Positions 7,541-17,700 of a DNA stretch of 64,000 nt are shown piece by piece. Each line of letters starts with the position of its first letter. Position 1 is the stretch's first letter. The DNA comes from Roseinatronobacter monicus. Its GTDB lineage: Bacteria > Pseudomonadota > Alphaproteobacteria > Rhodobacterales > Rhodobacteraceae. The translations under genes were made by a program, and so were the position numbers. The notes beneath the pieces were generated by a model. That model made no database searches, was not told where the DNA came from, and saw only the letters and a list, made by a program, of their open reading frames with translations. The stretch covers positions 3,591,001 to 3,655,000 of the forward strand of contig NZ_VFPT01000001.1 in the NCBI RefSeq assembly GCF_006716865.1, read 5' to 3'.

Positions 7541-8722
7541 TTATTTGGCGGCAACGATCAGAGATTTCAGGCCGTGAAAATGGTAAATATCGGCATAAAT
7601 CGGGGGCTGCACCAGTTTCAAACCGGGCAGGCGCGACACAAGCGCGCGCAGGGCATGCACCAGTTCCAGCCGTGCGAGCGGCGCGCCAAGGCAGAAATGC
7701 AGCCCCGCGCCAAAGGCCAGATTCGCCTTTGCGCTGCGGTTGGGATCGAATTTGGCGGGCGCGTCCCAATGCTTCGGGCAGCGGTTGGCAGCCCCCAGCA
7801 GGCAGGCAATTTGCGTGCCTTTGGGAAGGGTGCGACCCACCACCTCGATATCTTCATAGGCCCAGCGGGTGAACAGATGCAGCGGCGGATCGAAGCGCAA
7901 AGTTTCCTCTATCAGCGCATCTGAAATGGGGGTCTGCCCGTAATGACCGGTCTGCAACAGGGTCTTGGTGGCGTTGCCGATGCTGTGGACTGTCGCCTCA
8001 TGCCCCGCATTCAGCAGCAGAATGCAGGTCGAGATCATCTCATCCGTGGTCAGGCGGTCGCCCTCTTGCTCGACCGCGATCAGATGGGTTATCAGATCAT
8101 CGCGCGGGGTTTGGCGGCGTGCCGCAATATAGCTGCGCATGAAATCGACAAATTCCGTGGTGGCCGCAATGGCGCGGTCCTCATCCGCACGGCTGCGGCC
8201 TGCCTGATACATGCCGACCATCGCATTGGACCAGCGCAGCAGGTCGGGGGCCAGTGTTTCCGGCACGCCCAGCAAGCGCGCGATAATCGTGACGGGCAAG
8301 GGCTGGGCGAACTGGGTCAGCAGATCAAACGGGCCATCGGGCAACGTGTTGATCAATTCATGCGACAGCGCTTCTATCTCGGGGCCAAGTGCCGCGATCC
8401 GACGCGAAGTGAAAGCGCGCAGAACAAGGCTGCGCAACCGCGTGTGGCGCGGCGGCTCCAACTCGAGCATGGAATGCGCCTCGACTGCATAGAAGGGGGC
8501 CAGATGCGCGGGTATTTCTGGCGGGTCCAGCGGCATACGCCCGAACCGACGGTCGCGCAGAATGGCGTTCGCGGCGGCAAAGCTGACAGCACAAGGCAGG
8601 TTGTAATCCTGCCAGTATATCAGCGGCCCCAGCGCGCGCATTCGGTCATAGGCGGGATAAGGGTCTTGCACAAAACCCGCATCCAGCGGGTCTTGTGCGA
8701 AGACGGGCAATTCCAATGCCAT
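7541..8722 (-). CDS. Cytochrome P450
   Basis: A 393-residue soluble bacterial P450. The haem-thiolate loop FGAGLHFCLGAPLARLE is intact near the C-terminus, the I-helix oxygen-activation motif reads AGHEAT and the K-helix ExxR is EETLR. There is no membrane anchor, as usual for bacterial class I enzymes, which need separate ferredoxin and reductase partners; none is encoded nearby. The start codon follows the M20 peptidase stop by 5 bp, so the two are probably co-transcribed. The substrate cannot be deduced. Confidence 0.92.
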   Translation of the reverse strand: MALELPVFAQDPLDAGFVQDPYPAYDRMRALGPLIYWQDYNLPCAVSFAAANAILRDRRFGRMPLDPPEIPAHLAPFYAVEAHSMLELEPPRHTRLRSLVLRAFTSRRIAALGPEIEALSHELINTLPDGPFDLLTQFAQPLPVTIIARLLGVPETLAPDLLRWSNAMVGMYQAGRSRADEDRAIAATTEFVDFMRSYIAARRQTPRDDLITHLIAVEQEGDRLTTDEMISTCILLLNAGHEATVHSIGNATKTLLQTGHYGQTPISDALIEETLRFDPPLHLFTRWAYEDIEVVGRTLPKGTQIACLLGAANRCPKHWDAPAKFDPNRSAKANLAFGAGLHFCLGAPLARLELVHALRALVSRLPGLKLVQPPIYADIYHFHGLKSLIVAAK

Positions 8723-8727
8723 GCTGT

Positions 8728-10113
8728 TCAGGCCTTTGACACAGCGTCCAATATCCGCGCCCAGGACCGGATGCCGCGATGAAAGCTGTCCAGATCATAT
8801 TTTTCATTTGGCGAGTGGATCTGGTCATCATCCTTGGCAAAGCCGATCAGCATGGAATCCATGCCAAGGATGGATTTGAAATATCCCGCAATCGGGATCG
8901 ACCCGCCCGCGCCGACAAAGGCCGCAGGTTTGGGCCACTCATCCGTCAAGGCCGCGCGCGCCGCCTCGAATGCCGGATGCGAGGTTTCCATCACGGACGC
9001 GGGCGAGGCACCGTGGTCGTGAAATTCAACGCGGCAATCGGCGGGCACACGCGCCCGCACAAATTCGCGGAACGCTTTGCGCAGTTTGTGGGGGTCTTGT
9101 TGCCCGACCAGCCGGAAGCTGACCTTGGCCGATGCCTGTGCGGGCAACACTGTCTTGAACCCGGCACCTGTATAGCCCGAAATCATGCCGTTGATTTCGC
9201 AGGTCGGGCGCGCCCAGATCATTTCCAGCGCGGTGCGGCCCTTTTCGCCCGCAGGCACGCTTAGGCCGACACGGCCAAGGAAATCGTCGGCATCAAAGCC
9301 CAACCCATCCCATTGCGCGCGCAGCTCGTCCGGGATTTCGGGCACATCGTCGTAGAAACCCGGCACTGTTACGCCGCCCTGATCGTCATGCAGATCGGCC
9401 AGAATGCGGGTTAGAACGCGCGCGGGGTTCATCGCCGCACCACCGAAGCTGCCTGAATGCAGGTCGCGCGCAGGGCCGTGGATGGTGATTTCCTCGCCCA
9501 GCAGCCCGCGCAGCATTGTGGTGATGCCGGGGGTCTGCGCGTCAAACAGGCCCGTATCGCAGATCAGGGCCAGATCAGCGCGCAACGCGTCACGATTGGC
9601 TTCGAGATAGGGCACCAAGGACGGCGAGCCGCTTTCCTCTTCGCCCTCCAGACAGAAGGTCAGTTTCACTGGCAGGCTGCCATGCACGGCCAACCATGCG
9701 CGGCACGCCTCGACAAAGGTCATGAGCTGGCCCTTGTCATCGGATGCGCCGCGCGCGCGGATCACGCGGCCCTTAGGTGTGTCCTGAATCTGCGGATCAA
9801 ACGGGTCTGATTCCCACAAATCCAGTGGGTCCACGGGTTGCACGTCATAGTGACCATAGAACAGCAGATGCGGCCCTTCTGCTGCGCCGCCCTGTGCAAC
9901 CACCATCGGGTGGCCGCTGGTCGCATCCTTGCGGGCAGAAAAGCCCAACGCGTTCAGTTCCGCCACCAGCCAGTCCGCGGCCTTGTCCACATCGCCTGTA
10001 TGCGCGGGGTCTGTCGAAATGGAAGGGATGCGCAGCAGGGCAGAAAGACGCTCCAGCGCCTGCGGCAGATCCCGATCTATCTGGTCCAGCACTGGGGTGA
10101 TGGTTGCGGTCAT
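8728..10113 (-). CDS. M20-family metallopeptidase (dipeptidase/deacylase)
   Basis: A 461-residue zinc-dependent hydrolase of the M20 (ArgE/DapE/carboxypeptidase G2) family. The first metal-binding motif is LLFYGHYDVQPVDP, the bridging aspartate lies in RGASDDKGQ and the catalytic Glu pair in LEGEEESGSPSL. An internal dimerisation domain accounts for the length. Members hydrolyse dipeptides or N-acyl amino acids in the cytoplasm; specificity here is unknown. It is upstream of, and nearly touching, the P450 gene. The start at 10113 gives the expected N-terminus. Confidence 0.9.
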   Translation of the reverse strand: MTATITPVLDQIDRDLPQALERLSALLRIPSISTDPAHTGDVDKAADWLVAELNALGFSARKDATSGHPMVVAQGGAAEGPHLLFYGHYDVQPVDPLDLWESDPFDPQIQDTPKGRVIRARGASDDKGQLMTFVEACRAWLAVHGSLPVKLTFCLEGEEESGSPSLVPYLEANRDALRADLALICDTGLFDAQTPGITTMLRGLLGEEITIHGPARDLHSGSFGGAAMNPARVLTRILADLHDDQGGVTVPGFYDDVPEIPDELRAQWDGLGFDADDFLGRVGLSVPAGEKGRTALEMIWARPTCEINGMISGYTGAGFKTVLPAQASAKVSFRLVGQQDPHKLRKAFREFVRARVPADCRVEFHDHGASPASVMETSHPAFEAARAALTDEWPKPAAFVGAGGSIPIAGYFKSILGMDSMLIGFAKDDDQIHSPNEKYDLDSFHRGIRSWARILDAVSKA

Positions 10114-10234
10114 GATATCGCTCCGGTTATAGGGATTTGGTGCAGAGCGTATCAGAGCGCTTGGGGCTGTCCAGCCCTGTCGCTTTTACGTACTGCGGGT
10201 GCTGAACGGCAAATGCCTTATGGGAGTGAGATGT

Positions 10235-10636
10235 ATGCGACTTAAGAGTATCGGATTGGCAGCAGGACTGACGCTTGCAACCGTCGGCCACGCGTTCGCA
10301 CAACAGGCTGCGGCAGAGCTTTATCAGCTCGATGGGGTGGAAATAAGCGTCATGACACATGCGTTCCTGTCGGACGAAGAGATGATGACCCTGCGCCTTG
10401 TCGGGCAGAATCGTGACGCGCTGGCGTTGTTCGTTCCCGAGGGGCAGGGCTATGCCGCATTGGCCATCGCACCGGACGAGGGATTCGTGCGCGAGGGTGT
10501 TCCCGTTGATTCGGCCATTGCCATGTCGGGCATGCAAGATATCGATTCCGCGCGCGCCTCGGCGCTAGAGGCTTGCGATGCTGCGCGCCAAACCGCACAG
10601 GATTGCGTGATCGCGCTTGAAGTGACGCCGCGTTAA
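10235..10636 (+). CDS. Secreted hypothetical protein (133 aa)
   Basis: The start at ATG 10235 is chosen because a GGGAGTGAG ribosome-binding site precedes it and the product opens with a clean signal peptide (MRLKSIGLAAGLTLATVGHA, cleavage after HAFA). The mature part is an acidic domain of about 110 residues with two cysteines in the C-terminal third (ALEACDAARQTAQDCVIAL), perhaps a disulphide. I do not recognise the family. It stands alone between divergent M20/P450 genes and hemA and is probably periplasmic. Confidence 0.7.
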   Translation: MRLKSIGLAAGLTLATVGHAFAQQAAAELYQLDGVEISVMTHAFLSDEEMMTLRLVGQNRDALALFVPEGQGYAALAIAPDEGFVREGVPVDSAIAMSGMQDIDSARASALEACDAARQTAQDCVIALEVTPR

Positions 10637-10828
10637 CAAACTGCCCAATAAAGATGCGACGAAGGGCCACGGAGCTTGGGCTTTGTCTGCCAGGCCAGTT
10701 TGATTTATGTCATGGTCCGTCGGGAAAGGCGAAAGTAGTTGTTGCGTGTGGGGCCGAAAAGCTTTGCAATTCGTCGATGGATCGATAGAAACGAATATGT
10801 ACCCAGCTGATCTGCGAGGGAGAGGGTT

Positions 10829-12052
10829 TTGACTTATACTGCTGCGCTCGACACGGCCTTGAACCGATTGCACGAAGAAGGCCGCTACCGCACCTTCATT
10901 GATATCGAGCGTCGCAAAGACTATTTCCCCAAGGCCGTATGGACGCGCCCTGATGGAACGAAGCAGGATATCGTGGTCTGGTGTGGCAATGATTATCTGG
11001 GCATGGGGCAACAGCCTGTCGTGCTGGCCGCGATGCACGAAGCGTTGGAAGCGACCGGCGCCGGCTCTGGCGGAACGCGCAATATTTCCGGCACAACTGT
11101 GTATCACAAGCGGCTGGAAGCCTCGGTCGCGGATTTGCATGGCAAGGAAGCGGCGCTTCTGTTCACCTCTGCCTATATCGCCAATGATGCCACGCTCTCG
11201 ACCCTGCCGAAGCTGTTTCCGGGGCTGATCATCTATTCCGACGCGCTGAACCACGCATCTATGATCGAAGGTGTGCGTCGCAATGGCGGGGCCAAACGGA
11301 TTTTCCGGCATAACGATGTCGCGCATCTGCGCGAGCTGATGGCCGCGGATGACCCTGCCGCGCCGAAGTTGATCGCGTTCGAATCCATCTATTCGATGGA
11401 TGGCGATTTCGGGCCGATCAAGGACATCTGCGATGCGGCCGATGAATTTGGCGCGCTGACCTATATCGACGAAGTGCATGCCGTGGGCATGTATGGCCCG
11501 CGCGGCGCTGGCGTGGCAGAGCGTGACGGGCTGATGCACCGGATCGACATCATCAACGGAACATTGGCCAAGGCTTACGGCGTGATGGGCGGCTATATCG
11601 CGGCCTCTGCCAAGATGTGCGACGCGATCCGCTCTTATGCGCCGGGGTTCATCTTCACGACATCGCTGCCGCCTGCGGTCGCGGCTGGTGCAGCGGCATC
11701 TGTCGAGATGCTGAAAACCGCCCAGCACCTGCGCGACAAGCAGCAAGACCATGCGCGCATTCTGAAAATGCGCCTGCGCGGGCTTGGTTTGCCGATCATT
11801 GACCACGGCAGCCACATCGTTCCGGTGCATGTCGGCGACCCGGTTCATTGCAAGGCGATTTCGGATATGCTGCTTGAACGGCATGGGATTTATGTACAGC
11901 CAATCAACTTTCCCACTGTCCCACGCGGGACCGAGCGGCTGCGTTTCACCCCCTCGCCAGTGCACAATCCGGGGATGATTGACGACCTTGTGCGCGCTAT
12001 GGATGGGCTTTGGGCGCATTGTGCGCTAAATCGCGCCGAAATTTCCGCCTGA
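10829..12052 (+). CDS. hemA: 5-aminolevulinate synthase (TTG start)
   Basis: HemA condenses glycine and succinyl-CoA to 5-aminolevulinate, the first step of haem, corrin and bacteriochlorophyll synthesis in alphaproteobacteria (C4 pathway). The 407-residue protein closely follows Rhodobacter HemA. The PLP lysine is Lys248 in NGTLAKAYG, and the glycine-rich segment [14 protein letters not shown] is conserved. The start is a TTG at 10829 with GAGGGAGAGGG just upstream: homologues begin at exactly this position ([18 protein letters not shown] N-terminus) and no ATG or GTG precedes it in frame. The product supplies the precursor for the cob cluster downstream. Confidence 0.95.
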   Translation: MTYTAALDTALNRLHEEGRYRTFIDIERRKDYFPKAVWTRPDGTKQDIVVWCGNDYLGMGQQPVVLAAMHEALEATGAGSGGTRNISGTTVYHKRLEASVADLHGKEAALLFTSAYIANDATLSTLPKLFPGLIIYSDALNHASMIEGVRRNGGAKRIFRHNDVAHLRELMAADDPAAPKLIAFESIYSMDGDFGPIKDICDAADEFGALTYIDEVHAVGMYGPRGAGVAERDGLMHRIDIINGTLAKAYGVMGGYIAASAKMCDAIRSYAPGFIFTTSLPPAVAAGAAASVEMLKTAQHLRDKQQDHARILKMRLRGLGLPIIDHGSHIVPVHVGDPVHCKAISDMLLERHGIYVQPINFPTVPRGTERLRFTPSPVHNPGMIDDLVRAMDGLWAHCALNRAEISA

Positions 12053-12178
12053 CTTTCAATAAAGCTTCAAATCGCCGTGAAAATCTATATGCTTGATGCA
12101 GTGGTGACGCGGATTCAAAAGCTGCGCGCCGCTGTATGGTGAGTGCAGGTGAAACCTTAGGCGGTCAAGGGGCGGGTA

Positions 12179-13399
12179 ATGAAATGGTTTGGAACTAAAC
12201 CAACATCAGAAGACGTGGACACGTCTAATTCAGCAGCAATCGGTTTCGACGATTTTGAAGTTCGTCTGGGCGATTTGATGCGCGGTGAACGCGCGACGCT
12301 GGGTAAATCTTTGTTGGACGTGCAGCGCGAGCTGCACATACGCGCGACATATATCGCGGCCATCGAATCAGGCGACCTGTCTGCGTTCGAGGCGGCGAGC
12401 TTCGTTGCGGGCTATGTTCGGTCATATGCGCGCTACCTTGGGATGGACCCTGACTGGTCCTATGCAAAATTCTGTGCCGAAACGGGGTTTGCAATTTCGC
12501 CCGATTTGCAGCGCAGCACCTCAAGCACGCCGCGGATCAGTTCGCAGGCAGCAAATCGTGATTTTTCACAAGGTTTGCTGTCCAGAACAAAAATGGCGTC
12601 AGAGCCGGACCCCTTCTGGCAGCGGCTTGATCCGGTTGCGCTTGGATCAATCACTGTCATGATTCTGCTGATCGTGGGGCTTGGTTTTGGCGGCTGGACC
12701 GTCTTGCGCGAAGTGCAGCGCGTCAATCTTGCGCCTGCGGATCAATCGCCCACAGTGCTGTCAGACCTTGACCCGATTTCGTCAGGTGCCGCGCCCAGAA
12801 TGGCAAACTCCGAAGAACCGGCTTTGCGCATCAGCGCGCCGGAGAATGTCAGCACGGCCAATGCACAAGGCGTCGTGCGCAATTATCGCCCCGAAGCGCT
12901 GGAAACACCGGTGGTGGTTTCGCGGGACGGGCCGATTGCCGCGATCAACCCGCGCGAGATCGACATAGAGTCCGAGGATACCGGCTTCCGGTCCGCCATT
13001 GATTTGGCCTTGGCAGAAGCAGAAAGCGGGCGCCTTTCCAGTGAGGATGTGCGTGTCACCCGTGACGGCCCGCCAGAAGTTGAAGTTCTGGCTGTGAGGC
13101 CAAGCTGGATCAGGGTGCGCGCCGCAGATGGGACTGTCTTGTTCGAGAAAGTTCTGGACGCAGGCGAGCGGTTCAAGGTGCCCCAATCCGAAAGCCCGGC
13201 CACCTTGCGCGCAGGCAATTCAGGCTCGGTCTATATGATCGTCGATGGTCAGCCCTTTGGCCCAACTGCGCCGGGTGCGCAGGTTGTGGACCAGATAGCC
13301 CTGTCGCCAGAATCTGTTACGGAACGCTTCACGCTTGCCGATCTGAGCGACGATCAGGCGCTGCGCGAATTCGTGAATGTTGCCGAGGTCGAGAATTAA
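12179..13399 (+). CDS. RodZ-like helix-turn-helix membrane protein
   Basis: A 406-residue protein with the RodZ layout. It has an N-terminal cytoplasmic helix-turn-helix domain (about residues 25-100, LMRGERATLGKSLLDVQREL onward), a single membrane segment at about 159-180 (VALGSITVMILLIVGLGFGG) and a long low-complexity stretch. A C-terminal DUF4115-type beta domain follows (about 300-380, PSWIRVRAADGTVLFEKVLDAG). RodZ links MreB to the membrane and helps set cell shape. Sitting directly upstream of ispG is a common arrangement in this order. A distant RodZ homologue with a regulatory role cannot be excluded. Confidence 0.82.
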   Translation: MKWFGTKPTSEDVDTSNSAAIGFDDFEVRLGDLMRGERATLGKSLLDVQRELHIRATYIAAIESGDLSAFEAASFVAGYVRSYARYLGMDPDWSYAKFCAETGFAISPDLQRSTSSTPRISSQAANRDFSQGLLSRTKMASEPDPFWQRLDPVALGSITVMILLIVGLGFGGWTVLREVQRVNLAPADQSPTVLSDLDPISSGAAPRMANSEEPALRISAPENVSTANAQGVVRNYRPEALETPVVVSRDGPIAAINPREIDIESEDTGFRSAIDLALAEAESGRLSSEDVRVTRDGPPEVEVLAVRPSWIRVRAADGTVLFEKVLDAGERFKVPQSESPATLRAGNSGSVYMIVDGQPFGPTAPGAQVVDQIALSPESVTERFTLADLSDDQALREFVNVAEVEN

Positions 13400-13592
13400 G
13401 GGCGCTGGCCAGTTTTTCCACACACACAACACCCCTGCACATAGCGCGCGTCATGACTGAAATCAGCATGGCGCGTTTCTTATGGGCCCCGTGTATTCAG
13501 GCAAGGGATTTGACGCGCAGGCCCGCCGCCCATTGCCGCAGTGTCTGGATTGGCCTACATTCCACACAACAGACATAAGGGATCATTCGCTG

Positions 13593-14717
13593 ATGGATCA
13601 TAATCACATCCGCCCTTGGCGTAATATTGCGCGGCGCAAGTCACGCCAGATCATGGTCGGGTCAGTGCCTGTCGGGGGGGATGCGCCGATCACGGTGCAA
13701 ACCATGACCAACACCGACTCGGGCGATGCGTCCGCAACGATCAAGCAAATTCTGGACTGTGTCGAGGCGGGCGCGGATATCGTGCGTGTTTCGGTGCCCG
13801 ATACCGATGCCAGCCGCGCCCTGCGCGAGATTTGCCGCGAAAGCCCTGTGCCCATCGTGGCCGATATTCACTTTCACTACAAACGCGCCATCGAATCCGC
13901 CGAGGCGGGCGCTGCCTGTCTGCGCATCAATCCCGGCAATATTGGCGATGCGACCCGCGTGCGCGAGGTGATCAAGGCCGCGCGCGATCATGGGTGTTCC
14001 ATTCGTATTGGGGTGAACGCCGGGTCGCTGGAGCGGCACCTGCTGGAGAAATACGGCGAACCCTGCCCTGATGCGATGATCGAGAGCGGGTTGGACCATA
14101 TCCGCATCCTGCAAGACAATGATTTCCACGAGTTCAAGATCAGCGTGAAAGCGTCTGACGTGTTCCTTGCCTCTGCCGCCTATATGGGTCTGGCCGAGGC
14201 GACCGACGCCCCTATCCATTTGGGCATTACCGAAGCAGGGGGCATGACTTCGGGGACTGTGAAATCCGCCATCGGCTTGGGCAACCTGCTGTGGATGGGG
14301 ATTGGCGACACGATCCGCGTGTCGCTGTCCGCCGATCCGGTCGAGGAAGTGAAAATCGGCTATGAAATCCTGAAATCACTCGGGCTGCGCCATCGGGGGG
14401 TGAATATCATTTCCTGCCCGTCCTGCGCGCGTCAGGGTTTTGATGTGATCAAGACCGTCACAATGCTGGAAGAGCGGCTGGCCCATATCAAGACCCCGAT
14501 GAGCCTGTCGATCATTGGCTGTGTGGTCAACGGGCCGGGCGAGGCGCTGATGACAGATGTCGGCTTCACTGGCGGTGGTGCTGGGTCGGGCATGGTCTAT
14601 CTGGCGGGCAAGCAAAGCCACAAACTCAGCAACGAGCAGATGGTCGAGCATATTGTCGAACAGGTGGAAAAGCGCGCCGCCGAGATTGACGCTGTGCCGG
14701 ATCAGGCCGCCGAATAA
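13593..14717 (+). CDS. ispG: (E)-4-hydroxy-3-methylbut-2-enyl-diphosphate synthase
   Basis: IspG (GcpE) converts methylerythritol cyclodiphosphate to HMBPP in the non-mevalonate isoprenoid pathway using a [4Fe-4S] cluster. The cluster cysteines are Cys275 and Cys278 ([10 protein letters not shown]) and Cys310 ([12 protein letters not shown]), with the conserved Glu following. The start at 13593 ([20 protein letters not shown]) is preferred over the upstream frame opening at 13482 because it has an AAGGG site and matches the family N-terminus. The length of 374 residues is typical. It follows the rodZ-like gene. Confidence 0.95.
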   Translation: MDHNHIRPWRNIARRKSRQIMVGSVPVGGDAPITVQTMTNTDSGDASATIKQILDCVEAGADIVRVSVPDTDASRALREICRESPVPIVADIHFHYKRAIESAEAGAACLRINPGNIGDATRVREVIKAARDHGCSIRIGVNAGSLERHLLEKYGEPCPDAMIESGLDHIRILQDNDFHEFKISVKASDVFLASAAYMGLAEATDAPIHLGITEAGGMTSGTVKSAIGLGNLLWMGIGDTIRVSLSADPVEEVKIGYEILKSLGLRHRGVNIISCPSCARQGFDVIKTVTMLEERLAHIKTPMSLSIIGCVVNGPGEALMTDVGFTGGGAGSGMVYLAGKQSHKLSNEQMVEHIVEQVEKRAAEIDAVPDQAAE

Positions 14718-14749
14718 GGCGATGTGCCGGGACAGGCCCGGCGCACCGC

Positions 14750-17700
14750 TTACTTTGCCCCGCCAATTTCCGCGAGCAGTTGCGCATTTCCGCCCGATGC
14801 CGTGGTATCAATGCACAGATGGCGTTCCAGAAACACATGCCCCGCATCTGGCATATCTGCGATCAGCGGCAGGATTGGCCCTTTGCGTTGCGCCAGCGCT
14901 TTCTCTATCGCGCGCGCCTGATCTTCATGCCCCCAGAACAGCACCCCTGAAAACCCGCTTATCCTGTCCAACCCGTCGGGGATACCGTCGAGCGTGACCG
15001 CCACACCGCCAAGCGCCTGCACCGCTTTCGCCTGCGCCTTCGCGGTGTCTTTCCCCGGCCCCAGACACAGGATCGGCGCGCGTGCGGCAAAGCGCAGGCG
15101 GTTCGACTCTCCCGTTGGGCCGGGCAATTCCTGCACTGGCGGCAGGGACGGGCGGTGTGCCGTGGCAAGCGCCTTGCGCACATCTGGCGTAGCAGCAACG
15201 CCGGCGCGGTCTGTCGCGCGCTGCGCCCTTTGTTGGGTGAATCGTGTCAGGTAATGCGGCCCGCCTGCCTTTGGCCCTGTGCCGGACAGCCCTTCGCCCC
15301 CAAATGGCTGGCTGCCGACAATCGCGCCGATTTGGTTGCGGTTGACATAGGTGTTGCCCGCTGTAATCCGCTCGACCACATGCTGCACACGGCTGTCGAT
15401 GCGGGTATGCAGGCCAAAGGTCAGGCCATAGCCGGTGGCATTCACATCCGCGATCACATGGTCCAGATCAGCCGCCTTGAAGGTCGCCAGATGCAGCACA
15501 GGGCCAAAGACCTCGCGCTCCAGCGCCTTGATGCCAGAGACGGACACGACGACGGGCGGGACAAAGAACCCAGCGTCAGGTGCCGCCAGTTCATGCAGCA
15601 CGCGCCCTTGCGTGCGCGCTGTTTCGACATAGGCCGAAATCTGCTCGCGTGCATCAGGGTCGATGACAGGGCCAACATCGGTAGACAGCGCCCACGGATC
15701 GCCAAGGCGCAATTCATCCATTGCGCCGAACAGCATGGCGCGAAACTCTTCTGCGATATCTTCCTGCACATAGAGGCACCGCAGCGCTGAACAGCGCTGG
15801 CCTGCCGATTGAAAGCTGGAAGCAAGCACATCGCGTACCGCTTGTTCCGGCAGGGCTGTACTGTCGACGATCATGGCATTCAACCCGCCCGTTTCCGCGA
15901 TCAGCGGCGCGCCGGGGGCAAGGTGGTTTGCCATCGCGCGGCGGATCACAAGTGCCGTTTCGGTCGATCCGGTAAAGGCGACACCGTTTACCTGCGCATC
16001 TGATGTCAGAGCCGCGCCCACGGTTGCGCCATCGCCGGGCAGCAGTTGCAACACATCGCGCGGCACACCAGCTTCATGCAAAAGCTGTGCCGCCAGATAT
16101 GCGACAAGGGGCGTTTGCTCCGCAGGTTTGGCAAGCACCCCGTTGCCCGCGGCCAAAGCCCCGGCAATCTGGCCCGTGAAAATGGCCAAAGGGAAATTCC
16201 AAGGGCTTATGCAGGCAAAGACACCGCGCGCGGGCGCGGTCAGCCCTTGGGCCTGAAGCGCGTAATAGCGCAGGAAATCCACCGCCTCGCGCAACTCGCC
16301 CACGGCGTCGAGTTGGCTTTTGCCCGCTTCACGCGCCAGAATGGCGAAGAACTGGCCGAAATGCTGCTCATATAGGTCTGCGGCACGGTTCAGAACCTGC
16401 GCACGCAAGGCAACATCGGCAGTCCACGGCTTCGCGGCGGCAAGGGCCGCTTCGACATCTTCAGCGGCGCAAACGGTTACTGTGCCGACCAGATCGGCGG
16501 GGTCAGCCGGGTTGTGCGCTTTGTAAGGGGTAGCGCCTGTTACCGTGACCGCGATCAGGGGGCTGGCCTCGAAGCACGTGGTGCGGAAGGGCGCGCGCGC
16601 CGCTTCAATCGCGTCAAGGTCGCGCTGGTCGGTCACATCCCATCCGCGCGCATTGCGCCGCGCGGCGCCGAACAATTCTGGCCCGGTGGCAATTTTCGGG
16701 TTCACCCCGACGGGCAGTTTCTCAAGCTCTGCAAACGGGCAGGCCGCAACCACAGAGGGCGACACATCTTCATCCACGATCTGGTTGACGAAAGATGAAT
16801 TTGCCCCGTTCTCCAGCAAGCGCCGCACCAGATAGGCCAGCAAATCCTTGTGCGCGCCCACTGGCGCATAAATACGGCAGCGCGTGCCTTGCTGGGTCAG
16901 CACCAAATCATGCAGCTTTTCGCCCATGCCATGCAGGCGCTGAAACTCGTAATCCAGTGCGCTGACGCCCATCTCATCGGCCATATGCATAACGGCGGCG
17001 ACTGTGTGGGCGTTGTGGGTGGCGAATTGCGGATAAATCCGCGCGTGCATCCCCAGCAACTTCCGCGCACAGGCGATGTAATTGACATCGGTGGCCTGTT
17101 TCTGGGTCAGGACGGGAAACCCCTCTAGCCCAAAAACCTGCGCGCGCTTGATTTCCGTGTCCCAATAAGCGCCTTTGACCAGTCGCACCATCAGCTTGCG
17201 GTCCAGCCGTTCGGCCTGTGCGTGCAGCCAGTCGATTGTGTCGCCCGCGCGCGGGCCATACGCTTGTACCACGACGCCGAAGCCATCCCACCCTTCCAGT
17301 GCGGGGTCGGCCAGGACGGCACCAATCACGTCGAGTGACAGGGCAAGGCGGTCGGCCTCCTCTGCGTCAATGTTGAAGCCCAGCCCCAAGGCAGCGGCTA
17401 CCCGCGCCAATTCGCGCACACGCGGCACCAGTTCGGCCATGACACGGTCGGATTGCGCCAACTCGTAACGCGGATGCAGCGCCGACAGCTTGACCGAAAT
17501 GCCCGGATTGGTGCGGATGTCATTGCCACTGGCGCGCGCGCCGATGGCACGGATCGCGGCGGCATAGGCGGTCTGATAGCGCTTGGCATCGGCCATCGTG
17601 CGCGCCGCTTCGCCCAGCATGTCATAGGAATAAGAGTAGCCCCGGCTTTCCAATTGCTTGGCGCGTGTCATGGCCTTGTCGATTGTCTCGCCCAGAACGA

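Noticed and set aside
6731..7924. Plus-strand 397-codon frame over cobS and P450
   Set aside because: It spans two real genes on the opposite strand and their intergenic gap; codon bias belongs to the minus-strand genes.
10695..10715. FNR-like site upstream of hemA (TTGAT half-site)
   Set aside because: Only one half matches the TTGAT-N4-ATCAA consensus; not enough to call an operator.
10565..12019. Minus-strand 484-codon open frame antisense to hemA
   Set aside because: hemA is strongly supported on the plus strand; the antisense product has no recognisable domain.
14718..14749. Hairpin between ispG and putA stops as a terminator
   Set aside because: The GC-rich stem is imperfect with a bulge and there is no T-run on either side; left uncalled.
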